Of a stretch of 35,000 bases of DNA, positions 7,377 through 15,007 are shown piece after piece (positions within the stretch are counted from its first letter, which is position 1; each line of letters starts with the position of its first letter). The stretch covers positions 1 through 35,000 of the forward strand of contig CAZGVW010000280.1 in the NCBI GenBank assembly GCA_964529265.1, in the 5' to 3' direction. The translations under genes and the position numbers were made by a program. Source of the stretch: CAZGVW01 sp964529265 (GTDB lineage Bacteria > Planctomycetota > Phycisphaerae > Phycisphaerales > UBA1924). Below the pieces are notes generated by a model. It did not search any database, was not told the DNA's origin, and saw nothing but the letters and a program-made list of their open reading frames with translations.

Positions 7377-8285
7377 ATGAGTGACGCGACTTCGCTGCGG
7401 ATCGGGTGGATCGGAACGGGCGTGATGGGCGCCGCGATGGCGGGGCATCTGCTTGGGCGCGGGCACAGGCTGACGGTGCATTCGCGCACGCGGTCGCGGG
7501 CGCAGGCGCTGCTCGATCGCGGCGCCGCGTGGGCCGATTCGCCCGCCGCGGCGGCGGATGGGATGGACCTGGTCATCTCCATGGTCGGCTTCCCCGCGGA
7601 CGTGGAGGACGTGCATCTCGGCGCGGGGGGCACGCTGACGGCGGCCGCGCTCCCCGGAATGCTCATCGATATGACCACCAGCCGCCCGAGCCTGGCGCGG
7701 CGGATCGCGGAGGAAGCCGCGGCGAAGGGCGTGGGGGCTGTAGATGCGCCCGTGAGCGGCGGGGACGTGGGCGCAAGGAACGCGACGCTCTCGATCATGG
7801 TCGGCGCCGAGCCGGACGTGTTCGAGCGGGCGAAGCCCGTGCTAGCGGCGATGGGGAGCAAGGTCGTGCTGCAGGGCGGGCCCGGCGCGGGGCAGCACAC
7901 GAAGATGGTGAACCAGATCCTCATTGCGTCGAACATGATGGGCGTGTGCGAGGCGCTGCTCTATGCGGGCAAGGCGGGGCTGAGCGCGGAGACGGTGCTG
8001 GAATCGGTGTCGGCGGGCGCGGCGGGGTCGTGGTCGCTCTCGAATCTCGCGCCGCGCATGCTCGTGCGCAACTTCGAGCCGGGGTTCTACATCGAGCACT
8101 TCATCAAGGATCTGGGGATCGCGCTGGATGAGGCGGAGGCGATGGGCCTCGCGCTGCCGGGGCTGGCGCTGGCGAAGCAGTTGTACCTCGCGGCGAAGGC
8201 GCAGGGGCTGGGGCGGAAGGGGACTCAGGCGCTGCTGGTGATGCTGGAGGGGATGAACGCCATGGAAAACGGCCCCACGGGCTGA
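7377..8285 (+). CDS. Beta-hydroxyacid dehydrogenase (3-hydroxyisobutyrate dehydrogenase family)
   Basis: The 302-residue protein has the family's usual length and order. An N-terminal NAD(P) Rossmann domain begins with IGWIGTGVMGAAMAGHL (GxGxMG at about 13-18). The substrate-binding motif DAPVSGG is at 123-129, the catalytic lysine is K176 in GQHTKMVNQ, and a helical C-terminal domain follows. The family reversibly oxidises small 3-hydroxy acids such as 3-hydroxyisobutyrate, or reduces tartronate semialdehyde or succinate semialdehyde. Which substrate is used here cannot be told, and neighbours give no pathway hint. It follows the Rieske module after 68 bases on the same strand and could be in the same transcript. 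The start has no clear ribosome binding site. Confidence 0.92.
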   Translation: MSDATSLRIGWIGTGVMGAAMAGHLLGRGHRLTVHSRTRSRAQALLDRGAAWADSPAAAADGMDLVISMVGFPADVEDVHLGAGGTLTAAALPGMLIDMTTSRPSLARRIAEEAAAKGVGAVDAPVSGGDVGARNATLSIMVGAEPDVFERAKPVLAAMGSKVVLQGGPGAGQHTKMVNQILIASNMMGVCEALLYAGKAGLSAETVLESVSAGAAGSWSLSNLAPRMLVRNFEPGFYIEHFIKDLGIALDEAEAMGLALPGLALAKQLYLAAKAQGLGRKGTQALLVMLEGMNAMENGPTG

Positions 8286-8298
8286 GCCGGAGGGCCGT
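8269..8298 (-). terminator. Possible terminator of the PEP-CTERM-like gene
   Basis: ACGGCCC (8269-8275) pairs with GGGCCGT (8292-8298). Read on the minus strand, the hairpin is followed by TTTCC. The loop of 16 bases is large, with an inner GGC/GCC pairing. It lies between two convergent genes, overlapping the 3' end of the dehydrogenase gene. Confidence 0.4.
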
Positions 8299-8324
8299 GC
8301 GCTGGAAACACGAATCGATGCGCT

Positions 8325-9707
8325 TCAGCGGCGGCGGCGCGCAGCCGCGAAGCCGGCGAGGGCGAGGATGGCCGCGGCGCCGGGCGCGGGGACCTGCGCG
8401 CGGATGAAGGCGTCGCCCGAGGTCAGGCCGTCGCCGCTGCGCCAATCGATGACGGAGTAGAAGAAGCCGTCGTCGGCGAGAAAGCCGCCGAGTTGGGCGG
8501 GGGAGGCGGTGGTGAAGGACTCGGTGAAGATGAAGGCGTCGTCGAGCGCGCCGTCGCCATTGAGATCGATCTGGTCGCCCGAGCGCAGGAACTCGACGCC
8601 GTTGTAGGTCCAGACAAAGTTGAGATCCGCGTTCGCGTGGTCGGTGAAGCCGCCGAGGACGACGTTGCCTATCGAATCGCCGGTGACGATGGCGAAGGTG
8701 CTGTCGGAGGAGGAGGTCCACGGAACTTCCGACCAGCGCTCGCCGGGGACGATTCCGCCCACGAGGTCGCCGCTTGCGGCGATGAGGACGCCGTTCCTGA
8801 TCGCGCCGCCGGTCCCATCGGCGAAGCGGACGCGCGTGAGCCAATCGCCGTTGTCCTGAAGGATGTTCTGCTCGCCCAGAATGTTGTCCACCGTGCGGGC
8901 GGAGAAGACATCGCCCTCGCTCAGGACGATTGCGCCGTCGCGCACGAGAACCTGCGTGCCGGACGATGAGCCGAGCGTGCCGATGACGACGTACGACGAA
9001 CCGTCGGACGTGGTCTGGAACGCGTTGCGCCCGCCGAAGCCGGTGGTGTTGAAGGACGTGGCGGAGCCGACGACGGCGTCGCCGTTCTGGAGGACGCGCG
9101 TGGCGCCGTTGTTCGTGTAGTAGCCGATGTCGGTGGTGCTGGCGCCGCGGGCGAATCCGAAGGAGATCGCGCCGCCGTTGGTGATGCCGGGGCCGTAGTT
9201 GCCGGAGCCGAGCGTATCGCCCACGCCGATCACATGGCCCTCGCGGAACGGCAGGCTGAGCGATGAGCCGTCGAAGTTGCCCGCGTACACCACTTCGTCA
9301 TCCGTCGTCGCGCCGCCGACGAGGTTGCCGATGCCGACCCAGTCGCCATTCTCGTTGATGTCCACGTAGCGGTCGGCGGTATCGAACGTGCGGCCGGGCT
9401 CGAAAGCCGTCGTTCCCTCGAGCGCGACGAGGTTGTACGACAGGCCGGCGCCGGTGATGAACATCGCGTCCGAAGACGCGCCGGTGGTGTTGCGCGAGAG
9501 CATGATCCAGCGGGAGCCGGTTCCGGATTTCACCGGCCGGTCGAAACTGTTGAAGGGAATCGCGCCGCCGGCGCCATCCGCAAACGAGTTGTTCCCGGCG
9601 CCGGAATCCTGAAGGATCGCGGTGGGCAGCGCGCTGCCCGCGCCCGCGGCGGACGACAACATGGCGGCGGTCATGGCCGCCACGAACAGATTCAGATTGA
9701 CTCGCAT
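8325..9707 (-). CDS. Secreted protein with PEP-CTERM-like sorting tail
   Basis: ATG at 9707 was chosen because AGGAGG lies ten bases upstream and a signal peptide follows directly (residues about 1-23, ending in an Ala/Gly-rich stretch). The mature part of this 460-residue protein is rich in Gly, Ser, Asn and Thr, with repeated blocks of the type NGDW, DGTGG and GD-D-aromatic. This suggests a beta-propeller or beta-repeat outer surface protein. The last 22 residues have Pro-Ala-Pro, a hydrophobic helix and RRRR, the layout of PEP-CTERM-type sorting signals that an exosortase-like enzyme removes. No catalytic motif is seen. A promoter candidate lies about 95 bases upstream. Function unknown beyond surface or secreted. 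Confidence 0.87.
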   Translation of the reverse strand: MRVNLNLFVAAMTAAMLSSAAGAGSALPTAILQDSGAGNNSFADGAGGAIPFNSFDRPVKSGTGSRWIMLSRNTTGASSDAMFITGAGLSYNLVALEGTTAFEPGRTFDTADRYVDINENGDWVGIGNLVGGATTDDEVVYAGNFDGSSLSLPFREGHVIGVGDTLGSGNYGPGITNGGAISFGFARGASTTDIGYYTNNGATRVLQNGDAVVGSATSFNTTGFGGRNAFQTTSDGSSYVVIGTLGSSSGTQVLVRDGAIVLSEGDVFSARTVDNILGEQNILQDNGDWLTRVRFADGTGGAIRNGVLIAASGDLVGGIVPGERWSEVPWTSSSDSTFAIVTGDSIGNVVLGGFTDHANADLNFVWTYNGVEFLRSGDQIDLNGDGALDDAFIFTESFTTASPAQLGGFLADDGFFYSVIDWRSGDGLTSGDAFIRAQVPAPGAAAILALAGFAAARRRR

Positions 9708-9802
9708 GTGACGTGTTCCTCCTCGAAAACTCACTCGCCTTGCCGCGTCATGGCGCCGGTGACGCCCCCCTGAACGCGGGTCCCCCATTCCACTGAAGGT
9801 CG

Positions 9803-9830
9803 AGCCTATGGGTTTCGAGAAGTCAGTCAA
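9803..9830 (-). promoter_or_regulatory. Candidate sigma-70 promoter for the PEP-CTERM-like gene
   Basis: Minus strand: TTGACT at 9830-9825, a 16-base spacer, then TAGGCT at 9808-9803. Transcription would begin near 9796, leaving a leader of about 90 bases before the ATG at 9707. The layout resembles the tRNA promoter at 10053-10080. Confidence 0.45.
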
Positions 9831-9900
9831 CGACAAAGCGGCGCGCGCGGCGGCTCCACGTCATGTCTTCACAGATCCTTAGCGCACCGGCGAAAAGCCG

Positions 9901-9935
9901 CCAAAACGAACAACGCCCCGCCGAAACGGGGCGTT
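9901..9935 (-). terminator. Intrinsic terminator downstream of tRNA-Glu
   Basis: AACGCCCCG (9912-9920) and CGGGGCGTT (9927-9935) form a perfect 9-bp stem with a 6-base loop. On the minus strand it is followed by GTTCGTTTTGG, a moderately U-rich tract. It sits 14 bases after the tRNA 3' end. Confidence 0.8.
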
Positions 9936-9949
9936 TCCAGTCGCCGCAA

Positions 9950-10024
9950 TGACCCCATGGGGATTCGAACCCCAGTTTCCAGGATGAGAACCTGGCGTCC
10001 TGGACCAGACTAGACGATGGGGCC
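9950..10024 (-). tRNA. tRNA-Glu (anticodon CTC)
   Basis: Read on the minus strand, the 75 bases fold as a tRNA: acceptor stem GGCCCCA/TGGGGTC with one G-T pair, discriminator A, D arm beginning GTCTAG, anticodon stem CCAGG/CCTGG with loop TTCTCAT, and T arm GGGGTTCGAATCCCC. The anticodon CTC reads GAG (glutamate). The body closely follows the layout of bacterial tRNA-Glu. The 3' CCA is not encoded. A good promoter lies about 29 bases upstream and a terminator just downstream, so it appears to be a single-gene unit. Confidence 0.95.
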
Positions 10025-10052
10025 GTGAAGCCCGCTCTCGCGGAAGCGGACG

Positions 10053-10080
10053 ACTCTACACAGTCAATTTGGTGCGTCAA
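10053..10080 (-). promoter_or_regulatory. Sigma-70-like promoter of tRNA-Glu
   Basis: Minus strand: -35 TTGACG (10080-10075), 16-base spacer, -10 TAGAGT (10058-10053). The start of transcription would be near 10046, about 22 bases before the mature tRNA 5' end. No gene other than the tRNA lies directly downstream. Confidence 0.65.
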
Positions 10081-10125
10081 CCTGCGCCGGATGGATCGGT
10101 TTCGGCGCGGTTTCGGCGGTTTCGC

Positions 10126-10428
10126 TCAGGCCGCGGCTTCCGCCATCTGGCGGCGCATGCGGGCGAAGGCGTACACCGCGGCTTCGGCCTCGGTGCGGCC
10201 GACGACGGCGCCGGCGGCCCGGCCCGATGCCTCGCGCCATTCGGCGCGATAGCAATCGAAGTGCGGGACGTGGCGGAGGGTGAGGGTGAGGCCCGCCTCC
10301 TCGAACTCGCGGTGGACGCGCTGGAGGCCGGGGAACCAGCGCCCGTCAGCCGCGCGTTCGCAGCCGGAGGTATCGAGGGCCGACCAGCCGGTGGTGTAGA
10401 GATCGTCAACTGCGAAATCGAGTCCCAT
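10126..10428 (-). CDS. Small uncharacterised cytoplasmic protein
   Basis: The ATG at 10428 gives 100 residues and has AAGG about ten bases upstream. The longer frame from 10563 adds a Cys/Pro/Ser-rich segment that does not look like protein. No signal peptide or membrane helix is present. Features to note are MGLDFAVDDLYTTGWSALD at the start, C54, H49 and H52 close together, and an amphipathic C-terminal helix (AEAAVYAFARMRRQMAE). I do not recognise a family. The mixed composition, with aromatic and acidic residues placed evenly, supports a real folded protein. It lies upstream of tRNA-Glu on the same strand. Confidence 0.72.
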   Translation of the reverse strand: MGLDFAVDDLYTTGWSALDTSGCERAADGRWFPGLQRVHREFEEAGLTLTLRHVPHFDCYRAEWREASGRAAGAVVGRTEAEAAVYAFARMRRQMAEAAA

Positions 10429-10649
10429 GACGCACGACCTTTCCGGGCCAGCCGACGGGGAACAGGCGGCCTGCCGGGCGGCGAGACTGGGGTGGGGCGA
10501 ACGCCCTATCCAAGGCTGCCGAGCGGCGCAAACACGATATCGACAGGCGGGAGTGGAGTCCACCAGCCTGCGGGGCGCCTCAGCGGCGGCGGGCCCTGTT
10601 TCGGGCGGAAAGGTCGCTCAGGACGGCGGAAACGGCGCCGGCGCGGCGG

Positions 10650-11060
10650 TTATCGGAGCATGGTCTGGTCGAGGGCCGGGGTGGTGTGGACCCAGGCGAC
10701 GGAGACATCTGAGGGGAGCGCCAGGCGATCAGGATCCCAGGCGGCGTTGGCGAGGCGGAGGGCGCCGAGGCGGGCCTGGGAGGAGGCGGGGGCGGCTGAG
10801 CCATCAGCCGTCGGGGTGTGAGGGCCGGCGGGGGTGGTGGGTGGGCGGAGGCCGGGGAGGGCGAGGTAGAGGGCGACGGCCGCGGCGGCGGCGATGGGGA
10901 GGGCGATGGCGCCGATGCGGGCGAGGACGGTGCGGCGGCGGGCGCGCTCCTGGCGCGCGAGGGTGAGGAAGGCGGGGCTGGGGGCGAGGGAGGCGGCGTG
11001 GGCGGTTTCGGCTTCGCGGTCCCCCCACTGCTCAAGGAGGGTTTCGACGGTGTCAGGCAT
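10650..11060 (-). CDS. Single-pass membrane protein, candidate anti-sigma factor
   Basis: The 136-residue product has a polar N-terminal segment (about 1-46), one membrane helix (about 47-68) and an extracytoplasmic tail with a Pro/Thr-rich linker. The ATG overlaps the end of the ECF sigma gene by eight bases, so the two are translationally coupled. This position and topology are typical of anti-sigma factors, which hold the sigma factor through their cytoplasmic part. However, the N-terminal part is short and has no HxxxCxxC zinc motif of the ZAS class. The assignment rests on context and topology only. Confidence 0.7.
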   Translation of the reverse strand: MPDTVETLLEQWGDREAETAHAASLAPSPAFLTLARQERARRRTVLARIGAIALPIAAAAAVALYLALPGLRPPTTPAGPHTPTADGSAAPASSQARLGALRLANAAWDPDRLALPSDVSVAWVHTTPALDQTMLR

Positions 11061-11646
11061 GGGGCGCCTCCATGAGGTGCGCGGGCGCTAGGGCGTGCGG
11101 GGCGGCGGGGTGTTTCTCCAGCGCGGGGTCCATCATTGTTCGCAGGCGATCGAGGGCGCGGCGGTGGCGTGTGGCGATGGTGTTGCGGTTGGCGTCCAAG
11201 GCGAGGGCGATCTGATCGAAGGAAAGGCCGGCGACGTGGCGGAGGGAGATGACTTCGCGGAACTGGCGGGGGAGTTGCTCGATGGCGGCGGTGAGGCGGG
11301 CGAAGTCGGTGGAGGCGGGGATTGCGGGTGAGGGGGATGTGGGTCGTGTTGTTTCGCGGCGGGCTGCGCGGGAGCGTGTGCGGAGCATGTTGAGGGATTC
11401 GCGGCGGACGATGCGGGCGAGCCATGCGGTGGCGTCATCGACGCTGTCGATGGTGTGTGTGGGGAGCGCGAAGATCTTGCAGAACGAGGACTGCACGGCG
11501 TCTTCGGCGAGGGCGCTGTCGCGGAGGACGGCGCGGGCGTAGACGAGGAGGGCGGGCGCGAGGAGCGCATGAAGCGAGCGCGCCGCCGATTCGTCGCCTC
11601 GGCGGCACGCTCGCAGGAGATCCGTGGCGTCGGCGCGGTTGGGCAT
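11053..11646 (-). CDS. ECF-type RNA polymerase sigma factor
   Basis: The 197-residue protein has sigma region 2 at about 8-88 (AEDAVQSSFCKIFAL and, further on, the WLARIVRRESLNMLR helix) and region 4 at about 120-170 (LPRQFREVISLRHVAGLSFD, then a helix-turn-helix ending in NRNTIATRHRRALDRLR). The order, spacing and length fit group 4 (ECF) sigma factors. The last about 25 residues are Ala/Pro/His rich and extend beyond the usual end. The start lies two bases after the stop of the secreted-protein gene, and its end overlaps the membrane protein gene. It probably directs a small regulon in response to an envelope signal. No matching target promoter could be identified by eye. Confidence 0.93.
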   Translation of the reverse strand: MPNRADATDLLRACRRGDESAARSLHALLAPALLVYARAVLRDSALAEDAVQSSFCKIFALPTHTIDSVDDATAWLARIVRRESLNMLRTRSRAARRETTRPTSPSPAIPASTDFARLTAAIEQLPRQFREVISLRHVAGLSFDQIALALDANRNTIATRHRRALDRLRTMMDPALEKHPAAPHALAPAHLMEAPHA

Positions 11647-11648
11647 GC

Positions 11649-12671
11649 CTATTCCGCGACGCGGGCCTTGGCCGCGAGGTACATGTCGCGGGCGCGACGG
11701 TCCTGGGCGTTGGCGCGGCTGAGGGCGGGGGCGAACATCACGGCGAGGGGGCCGAACTCGCCCTTCTTGACGTTGCCTTCGAGTTCGCGGAGGCGATCGG
11801 CGGCGTCATCCTTGAGCCAGGCTTCGAAGACCTGGTCGTAGTAGGCGCGGAGGAGGACGAAGTAGACGTCGAGGGATTCGGCGTCGCGGATTTCGACGGC
11901 GGAGCGGGTCTGATCGGTGTTCTCTTCGGCGAACGGACCGAGTTCGTCGATGAGTCGCGCTCCGCCGCGCTCGCCCTTGTACTGCTCCTGCATCCAGGTG
12001 AGGTAGATATCGCGCTCGCCGCCGAGGCCGCCGAGGACGTTGAACGGGTCCTGCGGGTCGAGGCGATTCAGCGCCTCGCGCACGGTGCGGCGGGCGGCGG
12101 GATCGCGGAACACGCCCTGCTTCTCGGCGCGGATGGCGACTTCATCGGCGGTGGTGAAGACGGCGACGCTGACGAGGGCGCTGATGAGCGTGCGCTCCTG
12201 ACCGAGGTGGGCGGCCATGGCGTAGATGGCGGCGATGCGCTCCGCGGCGGCGGCGTGATCGTGCTCGTTCAGATGCAGGTCGGCGTCGAGCGCGAGGAGG
12301 CGGGCGCTGGTGCGCAGCGGGCCAAGGTGCGGGAGGAGGGCGTTGATGCCGAGGTCGTAATCGATGCCGAAATCGCACTCGGGCATGTTCGCGGCGCGGA
12401 GGAGCGAGTTCACGAGGCCTTCGGCGTCGCCGATCTGACTCGCGACGGCCTCGGGAATCTCGGCGGCGCCGCCCGTGGGCTTGGCGGCGTTGTTCACAGC
12501 GTCGCGGAGTTCGGGCGTCATGAGGGACCAGGCGCGCCAGTAGCGGAGCGCGGCGTTGACGGAGGAGTCAACGGCGGAAGCGCTGGGCGCGGCGGCGGCG
12601 AAGACGGTGGCGACGGCCGTGATCGTGACGGCGCCTGCTTTCCTGAGCGCGACGGGTGAAGATCGGAACAT
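11649..12671 (-). CDS. Secreted helical protein, first gene of the ECF operon
   Basis: ATG at 12671 has GGAGG eight bases upstream and is followed at once by a signal peptide (residues 1-33, likely cut after PSASA). The longer frame from 12776 only adds a Pro/Ser-rich stretch. The mature protein (about 307 residues) is mostly alpha-helical, with many Ala/Leu/Arg/Asp heptad-like stretches and a single cysteine in MPECDFGIDYD. It suggests a TPR-like or helical-bundle fold, but I recognise no family. It stands two bases before the ECF sigma gene, so it is either a sensor or a target of that sigma factor. Confidence 0.82.
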   Translation of the reverse strand: MFRSSPVALRKAGAVTITAVATVFAAAAPSASAVDSSVNAALRYWRAWSLMTPELRDAVNNAAKPTGGAAEIPEAVASQIGDAEGLVNSLLRAANMPECDFGIDYDLGINALLPHLGPLRTSARLLALDADLHLNEHDHAAAAERIAAIYAMAAHLGQERTLISALVSVAVFTTADEVAIRAEKQGVFRDPAARRTVREALNRLDPQDPFNVLGGLGGERDIYLTWMQEQYKGERGGARLIDELGPFAEENTDQTRSAVEIRDAESLDVYFVLLRAYYDQVFEAWLKDDAADRLRELEGNVKKGEFGPLAVMFAPALSRANAQDRRARDMYLAAKARVAE

Positions 12672-12813
12672 TGGTGAGCCTCCGAATGGTGTCGGGGAAG
12701 GTTTCGATGCCGGGGTGGGGCTTCCGGGATCGGCTGATCGAGCCGCCGGGGGCGCCGCCCTCTCCTCTCCAGACACCGCGGCGGTGGGGATGTGTTCAGC
12801 GCGGTCCGACTAT

Positions 12814-13758
12814 TCAAGGCCCCTCGGGGCGCGAGAGGCGGACACCGGCGACTGCGGCGGCTGGCAGGGTCGCCACGATGGCAGCCGCGGCGGCGGGGAT
12901 GAAGGCGGCGCAGGCTGAATCGGCGGGGTCGAAGGGGACGAAGACGCCGCTTCCGGAGCCGGTGACGTGGGCGCTGCGGCCGGTGATGCGGGAGACGGCC
13001 TCGACGACTTCGCGCAGGGCGGGGGCGACGGTCATGGCGGGGGCGGCGAGGTCGTTGAAGAGCGCTTCGGGATCGACAACGCCGCGGCGGGCCATGCTGT
13101 GGATGTCATCGGTGCGGAAGCGGGGCGAGGGGGCGGCGTCGAACGCGCGGTAGACGGCGCCGGTGGGGCAGCCGAAATCGGGCGCGATGAGAAGGATGGC
13201 GACGTCGCCGCCGGAATCGCTGCGGATGGGCGCGGTGCGCTGGATGCGCTCCCCCACTCCTTCGACGATGGCGGGCTGCGCGGCGTCGGGCGGGAGGAAG
13301 AAGGGCACATCGGCGCCGAGGCGGAGGCCGAGTTCGCGGAGGCGATCATCGGAGATGGGAAGTTGGAAGAGTTCGCGGATGGCGAGGAGCGCCGCCGCGG
13401 CGTCGGATGATCCGCCGCCGAGACCGGCGCCGACGGGGATGCGCTTGGCGAGGCTCAGGCGGATGGGGAGCGGGCGGTGCGCTTCTTCTTCGAGGAGACG
13501 GTGGGCGCGGACGGCGAGGTCTTTCTCGATGGGCCAATCGATGGGGCTAGGGCGGAGGGCATGGGGCGCCCAGGTGATGATGTGTTCGCCGGGTGATTGC
13601 TCGGGGAGGCGATCGATGGTCAGTTCATCGCAGATGGAGATGGGGGCGAACCAGGATGAGATGGGGTGGTAGCCATCCGAACGCGGGGGGGCGACGGCGA
13701 GGGCGAGGTTGATTTTCGCGGGGGCGGGGAGGGAGATGGAGGGGTGGGTGGAGGGCAA
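12814..13758 (-). CDS. ispE: 4-diphosphocytidyl-2-C-methyl-D-erythritol kinase
   Basis: IspE phosphorylates CDP-methylerythritol in the MEP route to isoprenoids. The 314-residue protein is a GHMP kinase of normal IspE length: PAPAKINLAL near residue 11 with catalytic lysine K15, the ATP-binding loop PVGAGLGGGSSDAAA at about 108-122, catalytic aspartate D150 in LGADVPFFL, and a late TGSGSGVF motif near 269. It follows the KdsC-like gene on the same strand after 99 bases. No other MEP gene is in the window. The cytosolic location and start ATG at 13758 fit the family. Confidence 0.95.
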   Translation of the reverse strand: MPSTHPSISLPAPAKINLALAVAPPRSDGYHPISSWFAPISICDELTIDRLPEQSPGEHIITWAPHALRPSPIDWPIEKDLAVRAHRLLEEEAHRPLPIRLSLAKRIPVGAGLGGGSSDAAAALLAIRELFQLPISDDRLRELGLRLGADVPFFLPPDAAQPAIVEGVGERIQRTAPIRSDSGGDVAILLIAPDFGCPTGAVYRAFDAAPSPRFRTDDIHSMARRGVVDPEALFNDLAAPAMTVAPALREVVEAVSRITGRSAHVTGSGSGVFVPFDPADSACAAFIPAAAAAIVATLPAAAVAGVRLSRPEGP

Positions 13759-13819
13759 GGCTACGAGTGCGCTGCGCCGAACTGTCGGCTCGGTTGAAAG
13801 GGGGGTGGCTGCGCGCTCG

Positions 13820-13842
13820 CACTGGTGGGCAAGCCACCAGTG
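13820..13842. repeat. Perfect 9-bp palindromic hairpin between ispE and the KdsC-like gene
   Basis: CACTGGTGG (13820-13828), loop GCAAG, CCACCAGTG (13834-13842). It lacks a T-run on either strand, so it does not look like a standard terminator. It resembles a REP-type dispersed palindrome. Only one copy is in this window. Confidence 0.65.
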
Positions 13843-13857
13843 GCGCCCCCCTAGGGG

Positions 13858-14796
13858 TCAGGCATCGAGGACCATGTCGGCGGCTTCGCGGAAGGCGCCG
13901 CGGCCGCCGGGCGATTCGAGCACGAGGCCGACAAAGCCGCGGACTTCGGGGCGGGCATCGGCGGGGCAGCAGGTGAATCCGGCGAAGCGCATGGCCGGGA
14001 GATCGTTCACGTCGTCGCCGATGTAGAGCGTGGCGGCGGGCTCGACGCCCATTTCGGAGCACATGCGGAGGAATCGCTCGCCCTTATCGCCCTCGGCGAT
14101 GTCGATGTGCGGCACGCCGAGGCGCTCGGCGCGGCGGCGCACGGGGCCGGTGTCGAGCGAGGCGCTGATCCAGCCGACCTTCACGCCGGCTTTCATGAGC
14201 ATGCGCACGCCCATGCCATCGTGCATGTGGAACGCGCGCGTCTCGGCGCCGTCGGAGGCGAGCGCGAGGAACCCTTCCGTCAGCACGCCGTCCACATCGG
14301 TGATGACGGCGTCGATGCGGCCTTCGCCGGCGAGTTCGCGGCGCGTGAGGCGCAGCCGCAGGCCGCGGACGCCCGCGATGCAGGGGTGATCCGGCGGCAG
14401 GCCCGCGGCGACGGCTCGCGCCAGTTCGAGATTCGCGGGCGAATCGACGCGGATCTGCTCGATCGGCCCTGCGCGCATCGTCGCGAGTTCGTGTGCGCCC
14501 TCCTCGATCGCCGCGCGAATGGTGTCGGGCGTGCAGAAGCAGCGCAGTGGATCGTGCACGAGGGCCCGGTCGGGATCCATGTCCTCATCCGGCGCCGCGA
14601 AACCGAGGCCGGCGCGGCGGGCGACATCCGCCACGTCCGGGCTGGCCGTGACGATGACGATGCGCTCCCGGTCGATCACGCGGCGGAGGTTGTTCGCGGC
14701 CCAGAGGACCAGCGGCACGCCCAGGATGCGCTGGAGCGACCCCGTCCCGCCGCGGGCGGCGGTTCCTTCGGCCGGAATGACTCCCACGACGTCCAA
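13858..14796 (-). CDS. KdsC-type HAD phosphatase fused to a degenerate CMP-sugar synthetase domain
   Basis: Residues about 155-312 are a KdsC/YrbI-like HAD phosphatase: nucleophile D167 and acid D169 in ITDVDGVLTEG, and the metal motif GDDVNDLP near 268. Such enzymes remove phosphate from KDO-8-phosphate or related 9-carbon sugar acids. Residues 1-150 look like a CMP-KDO/CMP-sialate synthetase cut to its edges. VVGVIPAEGTAARGG stands where the catalytic IPARGGSK loop belongs, and SPANLELARAV matches the usual C-terminal end, but the middle of the transferase fold is short. The start is uncertain: TTG at 14796 or GTG at 14787 fit the domain. The open frame runs on to 15024 but there overlaps the divergent PilZ gene and loses coding character. 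Confidence 0.85.
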   Translation of the reverse strand: MDVVGVIPAEGTAARGGTGSLQRILGVPLVLWAANNLRRVIDRERIVIVTASPDVADVARRAGLGFAAPDEDMDPDRALVHDPLRCFCTPDTIRAAIEEGAHELATMRAGPIEQIRVDSPANLELARAVAAGLPPDHPCIAGVRGLRLRLTRRELAGEGRIDAVITDVDGVLTEGFLALASDGAETRAFHMHDGMGVRMLMKAGVKVGWISASLDTGPVRRRAERLGVPHIDIAEGDKGERFLRMCSEMGVEPAATLYIGDDVNDLPAMRFAGFTCCPADARPEVRGFVGLVLESPGGRGAFREAADMVLDA

Positions 14797-15007
14797 AGCG
14801 GGGCACAGGGTAGCGGCCGGACGTGGGCATGCGGGAGGCGGCCCCGCTTCGGCGCCTCGGGAGTTCAACCCGCTTCCCGGACTGACCGAAGAGACATCCG
14901 GAACGGGCCGATAGTGCCGCTGGACCAGATCCCTTCCGGGGGTTTGGGGGTCCGGGTTTCGGGGGGTCCGGGGCCTGGCCCCGCGCCTCGCACGGAGCAA
15001 CCAGAAG

